Shown here: in pieces, positions 10,405 through 23,343 of the stretch
Numbering within the stretch: position 1 is the first letter of the stretch
Layout of the letters: every line of letters starts with the position of its first letter
Assembly (NCBI GenBank): GCA_039602395.1
Contig: JBCNJP010000012.1
Location: forward strand, 25,052,396-25,116,395
DNA from: Deinandra increscens subsp. villosa
Taxonomy: Eukaryota; Streptophyta; Magnoliopsida; Asterales; Asteraceae
DNA: 64,000 bases
Direction: 5' to 3'
Notes under the pieces: model-generated
What the model was told of the DNA's origin: nothing
Databases searched by the model: none
The model's input: the letters and a program-made list of their open reading frames with translations, nothing else
Translations under genes and position numbers: made by a program

Positions 10405-12367
10405 TGTGAAAACTAACTATCCTGTTAAGTGTGTATTGACAAAACCTGAAATGTCAGGAAGAATGGCGAAATGGGCAGTTAAATTAAGTGCCTATGACAT
10501 CATATATGAGCCAAGAACAGCAATCAAGTCACAAGCCCTTGCAGACTTTGTGGCTGATTTCAGCAGCGATATACTGCCAGAAGTTAAACTAGAGGTCAAG
10601 CAGCTCGAAGAAGCTTCAGGCAGCTGGATCCTATATACAGATGGAGCATCTAACGTTAGAGGAACAGGATTGGGTGTGCTACTGAAATCGCCACAGGGGG
10701 ACATTATCCCTCTATCTATCCATTATGAATTCAAAGCTACTAATAATGAGGCTGAATATGAAGCTTTAATTACAGGATTACAACTCGCTAAAGATATGGG
10801 TATCCAACACATTCAAGTTTTTATTGACTCTTTGTTATTAACTAACCAATTTAATGGATCCTATGCAGTGAAAGGCGAAAGGCTAACCAAATATCTAGAC
10901 CTTGTAAAACAGTTAGCATTATCTTTTGAAAATTGCAGCATATCACAGGTACCTAGAGAAGAAAACGCAGAAGCTGATGCTTTGGCAAATTTAGCATCAT
11001 CCTTAAGGATCCCAGAAGGTGTCAAGATTCCCATAACTCACATCCTGACACCAGCAATCGAAGAACAAGAAGTTAATGATGTCACAACAGATAAAGATCA
11101 AGAAATGATAGACTCTCAGGATCCTTAGGAATCCTGGACTTACCCTATCAGGAGATTTATCCAAGAAGGAGAAATCCCCAAAAACGAGAACTCCAGACTC
11201 TTCCGAACAAAGGTAATCCCATATTCAATAATAAATGGTATCTTATACAAGAAATCTCTTGCAGGACCATACTTGAGATGCCTCGAGCAGCCTGAAGCAC
11301 TTGCGGTACTCCAGGATATTCATGAAGGTGATTGTGGCAATCACACTGGGGGCAGATCACTATTTTCCAAAGTATTGAGAACAGGATACTACTGGCCTAC
11401 TATGAAGAAGGATGCGATGGCTTTTGTTCAGAAGTGTGATGCATGCCAGAGGCACGGCAATATCCTCCATCGGCCTGCTGAGCCGCTCCATTCAATATCA
11501 TCTCCGTGGCCGTTTATGAAATGGGGCATGGATATAGTTGGTAAGTTGCCTGTAACACCTGGAGGAAAAGTCTTCATGCTGGCTATGACGGACTATTTTT
11601 CTAAGTGGATTGAAGCCGAAGCTTTTGTTCAAGTTAGAGAAAAGGAAGTGATTTCCTTGATCAAAAGGAATATCTTGACAAGGTTTGGAATCCCATCGGA
11701 ACTAGTTTGTGACAACGGGTCTCAATTTATTGGAAAAAGAACGACCAGTTTTTGTGAGGCATGGGGCATCAGAATGGTAACTTCAACTCCCATACATCCA
11801 CAAGCTAATGGCCAAGCGGAATCGAGCAATAAGATTATCATCAATAATCTTAAGAAGAAACTAGGAGACAAAAAGGGGAAATGGGCTGAAGAGCTACCTT
11901 TCGTATTGTGGGCTGACAGAACGACCTCCAAGAATGCTACTGGTCGAACACCATTTTCCCTAGTGTTTGGCTCAGAAGCTGTAATACCCACTGAAATGGT
12001 GATGCCAACTGCCAGAACAAGCTGCCAGGATTTTGAAGCAAATAAGCAAGAGCTCCTTGAAGACCTTGAAACGATCGATGAAATCAGAGACCTCGCAAAG
12101 TTTAGAATGGCGGCATACCAGCAAAGGATAGCCAAGTCTTACAACAGGAATCTTAGGATCAGAAGATTTCAAGTAGGAGATCTGGTGCTCAGGAAAGCTT
12201 TTCAAAATACAACCAATCCAGCACATGGGAAACTTGCACCTAAATGGGAAGGTCCTTACCTAATAGACTCAGAAGCTGGAAAGGGAGCATACAGGCTAGC
12301 TACTATGGAAGGTGAGCTGCTCCCAAGAGCTTGGAATGCAATTCACTTGAAGTTATATTTTATGTAA
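10405..12367 (+). pseudogene. E3: pol 3' part (RNase H, second RNase H, integrase)
   Basis: The reading begins inside the RT-linked RNase H (KPEMSGRMAKW). The second, archaeal-type RNase H typical of Tat elements follows, with catalytic-site motifs LYTDGAS, NEAEYEAL, VFIDSLLL and EENAEADALAN. One TAG at 11126-11128, where other copies suggest CAG, interrupts the frame. After it the integrase is open to 12367: HHCC zinc finger around HEGDCGNH and CDACQRH, and the DDE residues in MDIVG, CDNGSQF and QAESSNK. Apart from the single stop this part is well preserved. The 5' half was displaced by the Copia-like insertion. Confidence 0.88.
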
Positions 12368-13656
12368 GCGCTCTCTAGATCCTCTGAGCATATCAAAAGA
12401 ATCCTTGTTTAAACTTCGAAAACCTCAGGTATGATTTTTGACCCTTATTTCAATTTCATATTATTATCTTTGTGGAATGATTACTGACTTAGGCAGCGGA
12501 GGGGTGTTAGCCAAGCTAACACCTACCCCTCACCAAGCCTTGAAGTGTTTTGTAGGTGCTCTGGGCGTCCTACCATAAGCTAGAGGCTGATCACCTCTTC
12601 TAAGTCAAAAGCATTCTGAATGAAATCAAAGGTTTAGGAGGTTTTCACCTTCTCGTTCACTAATGGGAATCACCAGGAGTGCAAGACCCACGCCAGGAGC
12701 GCACGATGGTGGCCTATGGTTCAAGATGGTGCGACCAGTCCATCTAAGGGTGGCTGATAATTTCATCACTGTTGGCCATAGAGTGCACTTCAAAATGGGT
12801 GGCGGACGTGTCATCTCGTAAAGATTCTAAGGTTTTTGGCATTTTCATGTCAACTATGGTTTAGAAACTTTCGTGTCTCTCAAGTTTTGGGTTTGACCCC
12901 AGTTGGCTTAGTCCCAAGTATTTTTGAGCTTGTCCTCAGAATAACAAAGGTTTTTAATGTTCTCACATTAACTAAGGCTTAGCCACTTTCGTGTCTCTCA
13001 GGTTTTGGGCTTGACCCCAGTTGGCTTAGACCCAAGACTTATAAATCATTTCGCACCTCAGAAGACAAGGGTTGGGCTTGACCCCTGTTTGACTTGTTCC
13101 TAAATGCTCAAGACTTAATCTCAGTTTCATCGGAATTTCATCAAGTCTATCTTAAGGATTCCTAAGGATCCTCATGGATCCTGGCTATCTCGACAGTTGA
13201 ATTACTTTTGAAAGGTGACATTGGTACTGCGTATATTGCATATTATTACTAACCAAGTATTGGCTAGCATCATGGTTTGTTAACATTGACAAAGTTTTAT
13301 GGGCTTTTGAGTTTTTAAACTAAACTATGTTATTAAGCAATCTGTCGGATCCTCATTCAAACATTTTTCCGAATACCCAAAAATATACACAACACACCAT
13401 GAAGATCAAAATACTACTAAGTTATATTTATGCAGGAAATTAGAAAAGTTGACCCCAGGCTTCGTCTTGGAACCCAAGATCCCTCCACCTGAGGCCAACT
13501 GCATTGTCTAAGGAGCTTGGACTTCGCCTTGAAACTCAAGGTCCCTCCATCCAAGCCCCCAAAAGTTAAAGTCACCATTGTTTTTGTTTACCACAACCAT
13601 TGTTTGCAAAAGAACCACAAACAACCAAACCAAACAACCTAAAAAAGTGGGCTCCG
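12368..13656. other. E3: 3' untranslated region before the antisense gene
   Basis: This is non-coding. It holds the paired GCGCACG-like motifs near 12670-12705 and irregular repeats of TTGACCCCAGTTGGCTTAG between 12890 and 13090. It is colinear with the 3' UTR of element A. I see no gene here. Confidence 0.65.
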
Positions 13657-13658
13657 AC

Positions 13659-15441
13659 CTAGTCAAGATTGCCTTCATCGCCCAGCTTATCACCAGCAGC
13701 CTCCGCCTGCTCCACCTCCTTGCCCTTGCCCTTCTCCTTCTCAGCTTCCTTCTCGACCTCCGGCTCAACCTCCTTATCAGCTTTTTCAGAAGCTTCCCCC
13801 CTCTCGGCCAACAGCTTCTTGAGGCTCACCTCCGAATCCTTAACCGGCCAGCTCTCTGGAGTGAAGCCTTCAGCCTGCGCAGCAGACACCATCTCAATCA
13901 TACACTCGAGCACGCTGATGGCGGCTGAGGATTGAGCATTCTGCTCGGCCATCTTTAAGGCTTCAGCAGCTGCAGCATCTTTTTCTTTCAGCTGCTACTC
14001 ATAATGGCGCGCGTTGCTGGCTGCTGTCTTGTTCATCTTCTCAAGACGGAGCGTGGCCTGGTCAAGCTTAAGTTCGGAGGCCTCGAGCTTCTGCTCAGCT
14101 GCTTCAAGCTTCTGCTCCATAGTCTCCAGTTTGCCTTCGACATCAATCACCTCGTGGCTCAGCTTGTCGATACCCTGCACCAAAGCAAAACACATCAGAA
14201 TCAACAAGGGAAGTATCATAACTCCAATTTTAACATACTTCTCTATTATTAAGCTATAACTTACAATGTTCACTACAGCTTGCAGTGAGAGCAGCTTGTT
14301 AGCAGCTGCAACAGGAGGGACATCATCAAAGCTATCCACATTGATAGTGGAGTCTGGAGCCTTACGCTTCTTGGCAAAAGAGGTCTTGGATCGAGTGCTG
14401 GGGGCCCGGAACTTAGGGGCTGAAGCGTCCGTGGGAGCCTTGCTGCTGGTTTCCTCAATCTTCTCTTTCTTTGCGATGAGCAGCTTGAGATCCTTGAAGG
14501 AGAAATTGGAAGCTGAACCTGGAGCTTCATCATAGACAGTTGAGGATCAGTTTCCAGAAATAATCAGATGTAACTTGAAGACAAAAAGAGAACAAGTTGA
14601 TGCAAGTACCTGTTGACATGGTTCTCGAAGGGCTGAGAGATTGCTGGGAGATGCTTCTAGCACTTGAAACGTCCTCGGGTTGACAGCTTCTTTCTGCCGC
14701 TGGGATGCTGAAGAGATCCTTCACCTTTTTGGAAAATTCACGGGTTGGCTTGATCAGAGCTTCAAACTTGGGCGCTGTAAAGTCAAGAAGTCAATCATAT
14801 CAGTTATATAAAGTTGAAGAGTATATGGAATTGGAATATTACAAAAACTCTTCCTACCCTTAACAACCCATTGGGTAGGAAGGTTCTCACAACCGACAAG
14901 GCTACTCCTTTTGACAAAGAAGAATTAACGCTTCCAATCATGGTCATTGTGAAAAGTCCTAGGGATCATCTGGGCTTCTCCAGTTCTGATTTTCAAGACG
15001 AACCTGCTGTTGCCGTGTGTGGCCAGCCGGTACACTTTGCAGATCTCAGCAACCCCAATGTTCAAACTGCGGGTTTGGTTCAGGTGGTGGAGAGAAAAAA
15101 AGGATTCGCCACACCATGGGCATTACTTGGGAATAGGCAAGGTGGGTGATTGAGAAGAAATCGGTGACCAAATCGGGGAAAGGAAATGTCATTCCGAGCA
15201 GGAAAGGGTAGTGAAGGAAACAAACCCAGTCGTCGGAGATATGGTCAGCTTTCAAAGAAGGATCAAACGGACGGAACTCAGCTCCGGCAGGGAAACTTGA
15301 AGATCGCTGCAGCATTGCGATCTTTCGATCGTCAAAATTGCAGGTCTCCTCCGCCGTCGCCGGAAGCAGCCCTTGGTCGGTAAAATCGTCGGCCACTTGG
15401 TCGGAGACTGTGGCCGATGATCGCAACAGTTTCTTCCCCAT
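13659..15441 (-). pseudogene. E3: antisense accessory gene (four exons, damaged)
   Basis: Exon 1 starts at ATG 15441 (MGKKLLRSS) and matches the conserved N-terminal block of the D protein (DWVCFL, FPFPDLVTDFFSITHLAYSQ, MVWRIL). It then suffers frame damage around 15050-15070. Exon 1 ends at 14858 with AAGG before GTAGGAAG, the same splice site as in B2. The next exon is about 14774-14610 (PAAERSCQPEDVSS). The rest encodes a charged coiled coil (LETMEQKLEAAEQKLEASELKL) and an acidic/basic tail, with one internal TAA near 13997. A TATA-like TTTTATAA lies about 115 bp upstream on the minus strand. The function is unknown. Confidence 0.7.
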
Positions 15442-15701
15442 GATCGGAAAAGACGAGAAGGGAGAAAGAGAATACTAACCTGGAGAAGATGGGAGAAGCT
15501 CTAGGGTTTTCGCCAAATGAAAGTTGTGAAGAATAATGAAGGCAAGGAGAGGGTTATAAAAGAAAAAACTAACGGGAACTTCGCCTGGGAAGTTGGGTCT
15601 AGTTAATTCCTCTCAAATCATAGTTACTTAGCGATAAGGTTCAAGTTTAAATTTTCGACAGCTGGCTTGCATGGGCCAACCGCCAAAAATTTGGGGGCAA
15701 T

Positions 15702-16298
15702 TGTTGGTAGTAGAATTCAGGAGACACTGAGCAGCTCGCATCAGCTCGCAAGCACTTTACTGTAAGGATCCTGGACTGTATTTATTTACTAACGATTGCT
15801 TCTCCTTTCTTTGTTTGTTATTCACAGGTTGACTCAAGTATTATTCACATGTCCTAAAGACCCGGTCAGCTGAGATAAACGTGGACTAGGTAGACCTCAA
15901 CGGTTACAAAGAAGACGTGGACTTCGTTGCTATTTTTTAGGATAGTTTGTTACTATGTAATCCGTATTTAAACTGAGCTCTAGGTTTACACACACACACC
16001 CTTTTTTTTACTTCTTTCTTCGACAATCACAACTCTCTGCAACACTTAGTATACAAGCTCATTTCATTTGTACTCAACACATTTATTATATAAAAGTTTT
16101 AGGAAGCAGGTACTTTGAACCGGCCCCCGAGGTTTTTTGCTAGGCTCCTTGAGGATACTCAAGGATTCCTGGATTTTCCCTCGTTACATCCTCGTGTCAA
16201 TCTCCAAATTTACATTTCCATCTTTATTTACGTCAAACACGCTACCTCACTTACAAAGTTTGATCAACTAATTGCTTAGGCAGTTTTTGACCAAAACA
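15702..16298 (+). mobile_element. E3: 3' LTR
   Basis: The 597-bp LTR follows the polypurine tract AAAAATTTGGGGGCAAT, starts TGTTGGTAG and ends ACCAAAACA. Its 3' half resembles the LTR of element A (CCCCGAGGTTTTTTGC, TTTTCCCTCGTTACATC). The next bases, GTAAT, lie in an intron of the CACTA transposase gene, so E3 inserted into that intron. Confidence 0.85.
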
Positions 16299-16375
16299 GT
16301 AATTAAAATAAAACTATTAAAAATATCTTCCGATTTATCAAAATTATTAATAAAAAGAAAGAATAACAATAAAAC

Positions 16376-16509
16376 CTCGCTCTTAAACCAGCTAATGAAT
16401 GTCCGACTATGTTGGCTCTTCAACCATGTGGTGTTTCGACGGGGGTTAAGATCCTTCAATTCCAACATATGTTGCCTGGATCATATTCGAACTTAGAAGA
16501 ATTGTTATT

Positions 16510-16561
<52 letters not shown>

Positions 16562-19066
16562 AAAAAAATTAGATTATCTTACTCGGTGTATGCTTCCACA
16601 GCAGCAGTGTTTCGCAATACATAAAGATGAGCTTCATCAAGTAACTTAGTATCCACAACATCGATCGTAGCCCCCGATAAAGGCTTGCCGGTGCGGATCC
16701 TTTCATCAACACGTTCATGAGGATTTCCAATTGAGTTACCATTTTCTAAGTAGGCCGAGCAAAATTCTAAGGTTTCCTCTGCGACATAACATTCTGCAAT
16801 GCAGCCTTCGGGCAGACGATGATTTCGTACAACACCTTTTAGTGTTTTCATGAATCTCTTAAATGGATACATCCACCTAAAATGAACCGAGCCACATAAC
16901 CTCACCTCTCTAACTAAATGCACCATCAAGTGAATCATGACATCGAAAAACGAAGGAGGAAAATACTTCTCTAGCAAACACAAGGTTGATACGATATTAC
17001 TTTGCAACTTGCTTAGCTTACTAACATCAACAACTTTACTACACAACTCGTTGAAAAAATGACACAAGCTTACGATTGTTTTCCTCACTTTCACGTTTAA
17101 CACCCCTTTAATTGCAAAAGGAAGAAGTTGTTGCATTAGTACATGGCAATCATTAGACTTCAAACCATTCATCTTTGAAACATCATCGGACACGAGATTC
17201 TTGAAATTGGAGCAATACCCATCAGGCACTTTTATGTTGGACAGTGTATCATAAAATAGATGTTTCTCCGAGCTATTCAATGTGTAGATGGCAGGCGGAA
17301 GATAAACCCGATTCCCTTTTGGTTGAGTTTGTAATTCAGGCTTAATGCCTAGATCCTCAAGATCTTGTCGTGCTTTTAACCCATCCTTCGTCTTGTTAGG
17401 CAAATTCAGCAGTGTCCCATAAACACTCTCACACACATTTTTTTCTATGTGCATAACATCTAACTGATGACGAACAAGCAACTTCTTCCAATATTCAAGT
17501 TCAAAAAATAACTTTGTATGCCAAAATTTAGCTCTCTCATAGATAATTTCTTTTTTCTTCTTTAGGTTTTTTGTTCTTTGACTTCTCCGTATTTGACTTT
17601 TCCTTCTTTGACTTTATCTGTTGCCCCCATGTATTCTTAAACCCCGCCAAGTAGTCGTAAATTTCTTCACCTGATAATGGTTTCTTTGGCACATCGTTCT
17701 CTTGTTCGTTGTTGAAGTCTTTTTTTCGTTTACGATAAGGATGTTTAGGTGAGAGAAATCTTCTATGCCCAAGGAAGCATACTTTTCTGGAATTAGGCAA
17801 CCATTGTGAGCAAGTATTCTCAGAACATATTGGACAGGCATTATAACCTTTGGTAACACACCCCGATAGATTAACATATGCGGGGAAGTCGTTTATAGTC
17901 CATAGTAATATTGCTCTTAGATTGAAATATTCTTTCTTATAAGCATCAAATGTCCTAACGCCAGTTTCCCACAAGAGTTTGAGATCTGCTATCAACGGTG
18001 CCAAGTAGACGTCAATATTGTTACCAGGTTGCTTTGGACCTGATATCAATAGAGTCAACATCATGAATTTTCTTGACATACACAAATAAGAGGGTAGATT
18101 ATATGTTATTAGGGTAACCGGCCAGCAACTATGCTTCGAACTTAATGACTTATGAGGATTGATACCATCAGCAGACAAGGCTAATCTAAGATTCCGATTT
18201 TCTCTTCCAAATTCTTTCCATGTGTTGTCAACAAGCTTCCAAGAGGGGGAATCGCGAGGATGAGTTAGCTTACCATCAATGACCTGACGTTGTGCATGCC
18301 AAGTTAAGTCATGTGCAATCTCCGGTGACGAGAACATTCTTTTAAATCTAGGGATGGGAGGAAAATACCACAAAACTTTTCTCGGCACGTTTTTGGTATT
18401 ATTCTTCCAGCGAGATGTCCCACAAGTTGGACATTCAGAAGCATCCTTATGTTCATTCCAGAATAGAACACAATCATTTTCACACGCATGAAACTTCTCA
18501 TATTGTAGACCTATTCCTTTTAGCAACTTCTTTGCCTCATACATCGAGCTAGGGATTGTATTCTTCGCAGGTAAAACAGTTTTTAAGGCACCTAACAAAG
18601 CATTAAAACTAGTATATGACCAGCCAAACTGACCCTTTAACTTTTGAAATATCATTATTCCACTAAGTGCGTTATGCTTTGACCCATCGAAAAGTGGCTT
18701 ATCACATTCTTCAAGAAGTGATTTCAATGAATCAGGTTCTTTCTCCACGTAAGCAAAGGCATCATGTAACATTTCCTTTATATAATCAAACTCGGGACGT
18801 TTAGATTCATCAGGGCATCTAACTTCAACTGGAGGAGAACCTTCTCCATGGAAAGACCAAACCGTATAATTTTTATCGAAACCATTTGCAAACAAATGAA
18901 AGCGCACACTTTCAATTGAGCCGGGCCATAGATTGATACAATTTACACAAGGACAGGGTATAACATCTGACTTTGGATTATTACTTTGCGCAAACTCTAA
19001 AAAGGCATTAACACCCTCATCATATTCTTTCGATAATCTACCCAACGACATCCATGATTTATCCAT
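16376..19066 (-). pseudogene. CACTA transposase (TNP2-like), frameshifted and 3'-truncated
   Basis: The first exon opens at 19066 (MDKSWMSLGRLSKEY) with the transposase-associated domain (CPCVNC near residue 40). The Transposase_21-type core follows, with LSADGINPHK near residue 297 and cysteine motifs CPICSENTC. Around 17540 the frame shifts by one. The other frame (MHIEKNVCESV, then the DUF4218-like part with VHLVREVRLCGSVHFRWMYP) runs to 16583. There ACACCGA meets GTAAGA, a splice donor. A 107-bp intron ends at 16476 and the next exon (QHMLELKDLNPRR, HSRTFISWFKSE) runs to 16376 before another GT. EQHM next to NPR and RTF..W are usual in this family. Later exons are lost behind E3. Confidence 0.8.
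16513..16556. repeat. (TA)n microsatellite in a CACTA intron
   Basis: About 22 uninterrupted TA units lie inside the short intron of the transposase gene. The intron boundaries on both sides are consensus GT and AG. Confidence 0.9.
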
Positions 19067-19280
19067 GACCTTAGCTAAAGTAAAGCAAACAAAAAGGTTA
19101 CTTCTTTATACTTAAACTTTAATTTAAGCAAATCACTATACATAAGGGCTATGTTTTTTGGAAAGAACATGTATCAACTAATTTACTCTAGCACATAGTA
19201 TAAGTAATCTAAAACTAAAGAACTAAACCATATATATTCATACCAATCAACATATCTAACCTATGTTCTAGTTAAATAAA

Positions 19281-19612
19281 GCAACAGCAACAGCAGGTTA
19301 TAACTTTATAATACAAATAATCACATTCAAATGCAATACAGCAACAGCATTACAGACACAAACAGCAACAGTTTAAAAAACAAACAGCAACAGCAGCCTA
19401 AATTCTTAATATAAACAACAGAAAATCAGCATTCAGGCATTCAGCAAGTACAATTTTTAATACAAACAGCAATAGCAGCCTAAATATAGACTATATGAAC
19501 AGCACCAGGCCAGCAGCAAGTTAAAACACTAACAAATCATATAACTTAAGAAGCAACATCAAGTATAAAACACTAACAAATCATATAAAGAACAGCAACA
19601 GCAAGTATAACC
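19281..19612. repeat. Dispersed CAGCAACAG repeats, CACTA interior
   Basis: Many CAGCAACAGCA-type runs are interspersed with ATATAAAC-like DNA upstream of the transposase start. No reading frame goes through them. I take this as low-complexity DNA of the CACTA 5' region. Confidence 0.6.
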
Positions 19613-19639
19613 TATAAAAATAGCCTGATGATCTGATCT

Positions 19640-22590
19640 AATACAAGAAACACAATGGAAATGTGGACCAAAGATTAAACAGATTTATAGAAACAGATTC
19701 ATATGAGAGTTATTGAGAGGAATCTATATAGAATTATAGAAAATTAGAAACAGATTCATAATGGAGGAATTGAGAGGAATCAGATATATAATACAAAAAA
19801 TAAATAAAATACTAAGTTACTAACCTGAAGATTTAACCCTTCAAGTCTTTGCAGCAGCTGAGACACAAGCACCACCTGTCTTCTTTTTTGTCCCCTGTCA
19901 AAATTGTTGTGTTATTCACTCCTCATAAATTAAGGGTTTTAAGAGAAAGATTGTGCAGCCAAAGGTGTGCATGCTAACCTACATGGATTATGATTGTGGT
20001 TCTGATTTATCTTGGGTATATGATTATGGCTTTTTGGCTTGCATTTCATGGATATGTTTTGTGTTCTGATTATTTCTAACACACATGTAGGTAGGAATGA
20101 CCCACATGTTTGAACTTTTAATACCCATATGTTTATCAAATCCAGATAACTAAGGAATATAATAGATAAAATGACCCAAACGTGATAGTCGTTTGAACTT
20201 GTTGTACCTAGATGTTTAGAAAACTAAGACAATTATGTAATAGGGCTGTAATGCTTGTCAAACAATGAGCCGGGTGGTGCCTATTTCATCAGCTCATCTA
20301 ACTCCTATCGTGTTGTGATCATTCTATAGTTCATTACCCAGTGATAAACCTAACAAAGACATTTAGAAGAACTTCAAACCATATACAACAACAACAGATC
20401 ATAAAACTACAAACTGAGAAATTTTGTTAATTTCCATAGATAATAAGGCTAGCAAATGAAATCTAAAATTTGCATTGTTGTTTAAAATTTTGAATATGTT
20501 GTTATAAAGAAGATTTATGATGATATATCTGTTAGAAAACAGAGTCATGAATCATGAAATTGTTACAATGTAAATCTGTAATAACTAAACAAAATAAGAG
20601 AGTATGAAATACTCTAAACAATCGAAAAACATGGCTGGTAGATTTCAGTTAAACATCACTACTGTCTTTTACTATTGTAACTAATCACAAAGGATATTTA
20701 GTAATACCTTAGTTGGTTTTTATTCAGACCATGTCCCACCAAGTGATTTATTTACTTCATCTTCTTTGTATGTCTCAATTCTTCTATAGTTGATTCCTTG
20801 ATGAGTCTGATAGAAACATGAGAAATGTATAAGCATAATCAACACAAATAAAACCCTAGATTGAAAAGAAACAATTAAGCAAACTAATCAAATTTACTGA
20901 AAATAACAAAATAAACAATTGGATATAGACACAAATTGAAATTGAGTACAATATATTCAAATAGAAACCATACCAACCTAACTCAGAACACCCAACCAAC
21001 ATAGTTACAGATCACTTACTTTAAAAAAAGATGCAATAAGATGAAAATGAACAAAAAGCCATAAAAACAAGCATGGAATGAGGTCTTTTTTAGGTGTTTG
21101 ATTCTGTATGAATTTCTTCTGTTTTATTTTTGGTAATTATAGATTGTTTTTTAAGCTTAGATTTTAAGACCATATTTATGATGTTCTATCGTAGTAGTTT
21201 TAAAATTGCATGATTCTGGACTCCTGTTTTGTTTCTGTTTGGCCTATTGAAATCAGTTGATGATTTTGGGTTGCATGAATATTGAATAGGCTTTTGAATG
21301 ATTAAATTTACGGATGTTTATGGAGGTATTCATGTTAGTATTAGGAAGTATGGTTTCACTGGTTAAATTTATGTTCTCATTCAAATCAGTTGCTAATTTT
21401 TGATGCATTTTTTACTTTGAATATATTTGTAAATTTTTAAGTACTATCGTTCAGTTAATGAACTCTCTCAATGTTTGATTTTTTTCCTACCAATAGAATG
21501 TGTATGTTTAAAGTTTTTTTTTGCTCAGTAATAAATTTTCAGTTTTAAGTTCTATACTTATACTCTTACTCTCTAATAACCACTGTCATGTTTTATGTTG
21601 TTTCATTGCAGGTTACTATAATCGTGCTCTAAACTACAGGTACTCTTTATGTTGTGCTTTTAGATGAATACATTTATGTGTTTACGTAAAAATGTTGAAT
21701 CTTAGGTGTTTGATTCTGTCTGAGTACAATATATTCAAATAGAAACCATACCAGCCTAAATCAGAACACCCAACCAACATAGTTATCTACTACCATATTC
21801 CACATTATGTACTACCATATTCCACATTATGTAAGAGATAAGAATAAAGGTGAAAGTTGAGAATATATGTAATAAGCAATGGAAAATTCAGTAATAAAGG
21901 AGTAATAAAGGACAAAATAATGATATAAAGCATATTTTTTCTTCAACCTTTCTTCTTTAATTAGCTTTTCATTTTATAGTATGATTATAGTTTTACTAGT
22001 ACAGACATGCCATCACCAAAGAGACAAGTTTTGAAGAGAATCCATCTTAATCTACCACAGTATATAATTGAATTAGAGATTGCTACAGTATACTTCCTTT
22101 AACAATTGCAAACAATTACAACTTCAGTTGATGTGCAATAACTAGTACAACAAACATCAATTATAAACAGATGAAACTTAGAATGACTAAATTAGGGCAA
22201 AAAATACGATTCTGAGTGAAAAAAGTTACCAACGAGGGTCGCCAGCGTACCTCCTAAGAAGCAATAAATAAGACAGGAGATTACCTTCGTTAAAGAGAAT
22301 TAGGGCTCAAAATCGTTCAACCGAACTGCAGGTTGGAGAAAAAGATGAACCGAACTGCAGGTTTGGTAAACAGTTGCGTCGATGGTGGAGGAACAGTGGA
22401 CGAAATAGTTGCTCGGTGGAGAGGCGGCAGCGTCGAGGTTGGAGACGAGTCTCCGGTGGATTTTCTCCGGCGTAAACGCAGAAGTGGAGACGCGTCGGTG
22501 TCTTTGAGAGAGAGCGGGTGTTTTGGGGACGCCGATATAAAATTAGGGCTAAATACTAGGCGGCCTTTTTGGGCGGGAAAAATTATAAAG
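19640..22590. other. CACTA interior without recognisable coding sequence
   Basis: This is A+T-rich DNA upstream of the transposase gene on the minus strand. A roughly 62-bp segment at 20942-21005 is repeated at 21721-21784 with few changes, together with the phrase TTAGGTGTTTGATTCTGT at 21091 and 21705. A 22-bp unit is duplicated in tandem near 21788-21831. An open minus-strand stretch at 22317-22613 could hold a first exon but matches nothing I know. Confidence 0.5.
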
Positions 22591-22591
22591 T

Positions 22592-22800
22592 GACAGATTT
22601 TCTTGACGCGCAAAGTAAAAGTGTCCTCCGTGTTTTTTTTTTATAATTATGACAGAAATTTATGACACGCAAAAATGCGCGTCATTTATACTAAGGATTT
22701 TTCCATTCTTGACAGATTTTTTTATGACACGCTTTTGTGCGTCAAGAATGAACCGTGTGTCATTGTTCGCGTGTCAAGGAAGGCCCTTTTTCTAGTAGTA
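22592..22800 (-). repeat. CACTA subterminal palindromic repeats and terminal inverted repeat
   Basis: Repeated motifs TGACAGATTTT, GACACGC and GCGTGTCA occur in both orientations, including palindromes such as GACACGCAAAAATGCGCGTC. The block ends in the terminal TACTACTAGAAAAAGGG read on the minus strand. In this superfamily such subterminal motifs bind the element's own protein. The first base differs from the usual CACTA, which may impair cutting. Confidence 0.8.
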
Positions 22801-23343
22801 AAGGCTGATATATATAGTTACAAGTCAATAACTGAAAGTGCTAAAAATAAGGGATTCTTCCAGCAAGTCTTTGTGAACGTTGGGAGTCAGTTATGGCACG
22901 TTCTTTAATGCTTGACCTGGTCTTTAGCCTTCATTTACGCGTCCCTTTAAGCCTGTAATTAATTAGGACACGTGGACAATAGAAACGGTTAGTCAATAAC
23001 TGCATTTCAGGATACCGAACCTGTCAGGATACTGAACCACTTGAGCTTCCGGCAAGGATCCTGAAATAAAATAACCAACTGTCCTATATTTTTAGGGATT
23101 TTCCCCACTAAGTCAATATGAACGTTGTGGACCACTTAGTCCACGTTCTATAGTATTTGTCTGAGTCTTTAGGCTTGTTTTACACGTTTTCTTTACCTGC
23201 GAGCAAATAAATACAAGGAACAACATAGCGGTTAGTCGATAACTGTAATTCAGGATTCCCCAGCCTGTCAGGATTCTCAACCCGTCTGAGGATACTGGAC
23301 CACTTGAGCTTCCGGCAATGATCCCGAATTATCAGCCCAAACA
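22801..23343 (-). mobile_element. Element A: 5' LTR, inverted and cut by the CACTA element
   Basis: The reverse complement starts TGTTTGGGCTGATAATTCGG at 23343 and follows the LTR at 1988-2527 at roughly 95% identity by eye, including the internal duplication. It stops at 22801, where the CACTA element begins. It ends flush against the second half of the B2 LTR, with GTTGC as target site. Orientation is opposite to the 3' LTR of A at 1988. Confidence 0.85.

Larger units (their letters stand above)
16299..22800 (-). mobile_element. CACTA (En/Spm-type) DNA transposon, truncated by E3
   Basis: On the minus strand the element starts at 22800 with TACTACTAGAAAAAGGGCC, one base off the usual CACTA terminus. 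It continues through subterminal palindromic repeats and a transposase gene, and is cut at 16299 by the E3 LTR, so its other end is not in the window. It sits in the 5' LTR of element A: the LTR sequence ends at AAGGCTGATATA (22801), where the other A LTR continues with GTGATCGATG. Cut-and-paste transposition is the known mechanism of this superfamily. Confidence 0.85.

Noticed and set aside
11722..12226. Minus-strand frames opposite the E3 integrase
   Set aside because: They mirror the integrase codons; the same mirrored peptides appear opposite integrase in B2, B3 and D. Unlike the antisense gene after pol, they have no introns, promoter or independent conservation.
13578..14535. Plus-strand leucine- and serine-rich frames opposite the E3 antisense gene
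   Set aside because: They are complements of the coiled-coil coding exons; low-complexity leucine/serine runs are what the reverse of glutamate/lysine-rich codons gives.
22317..22613. A CACTA first exon or TNP1-like gene
   Set aside because: Open frames exist on both strands but no motif, splice junction or match supports either; I left it as uncharacterised CACTA interior.
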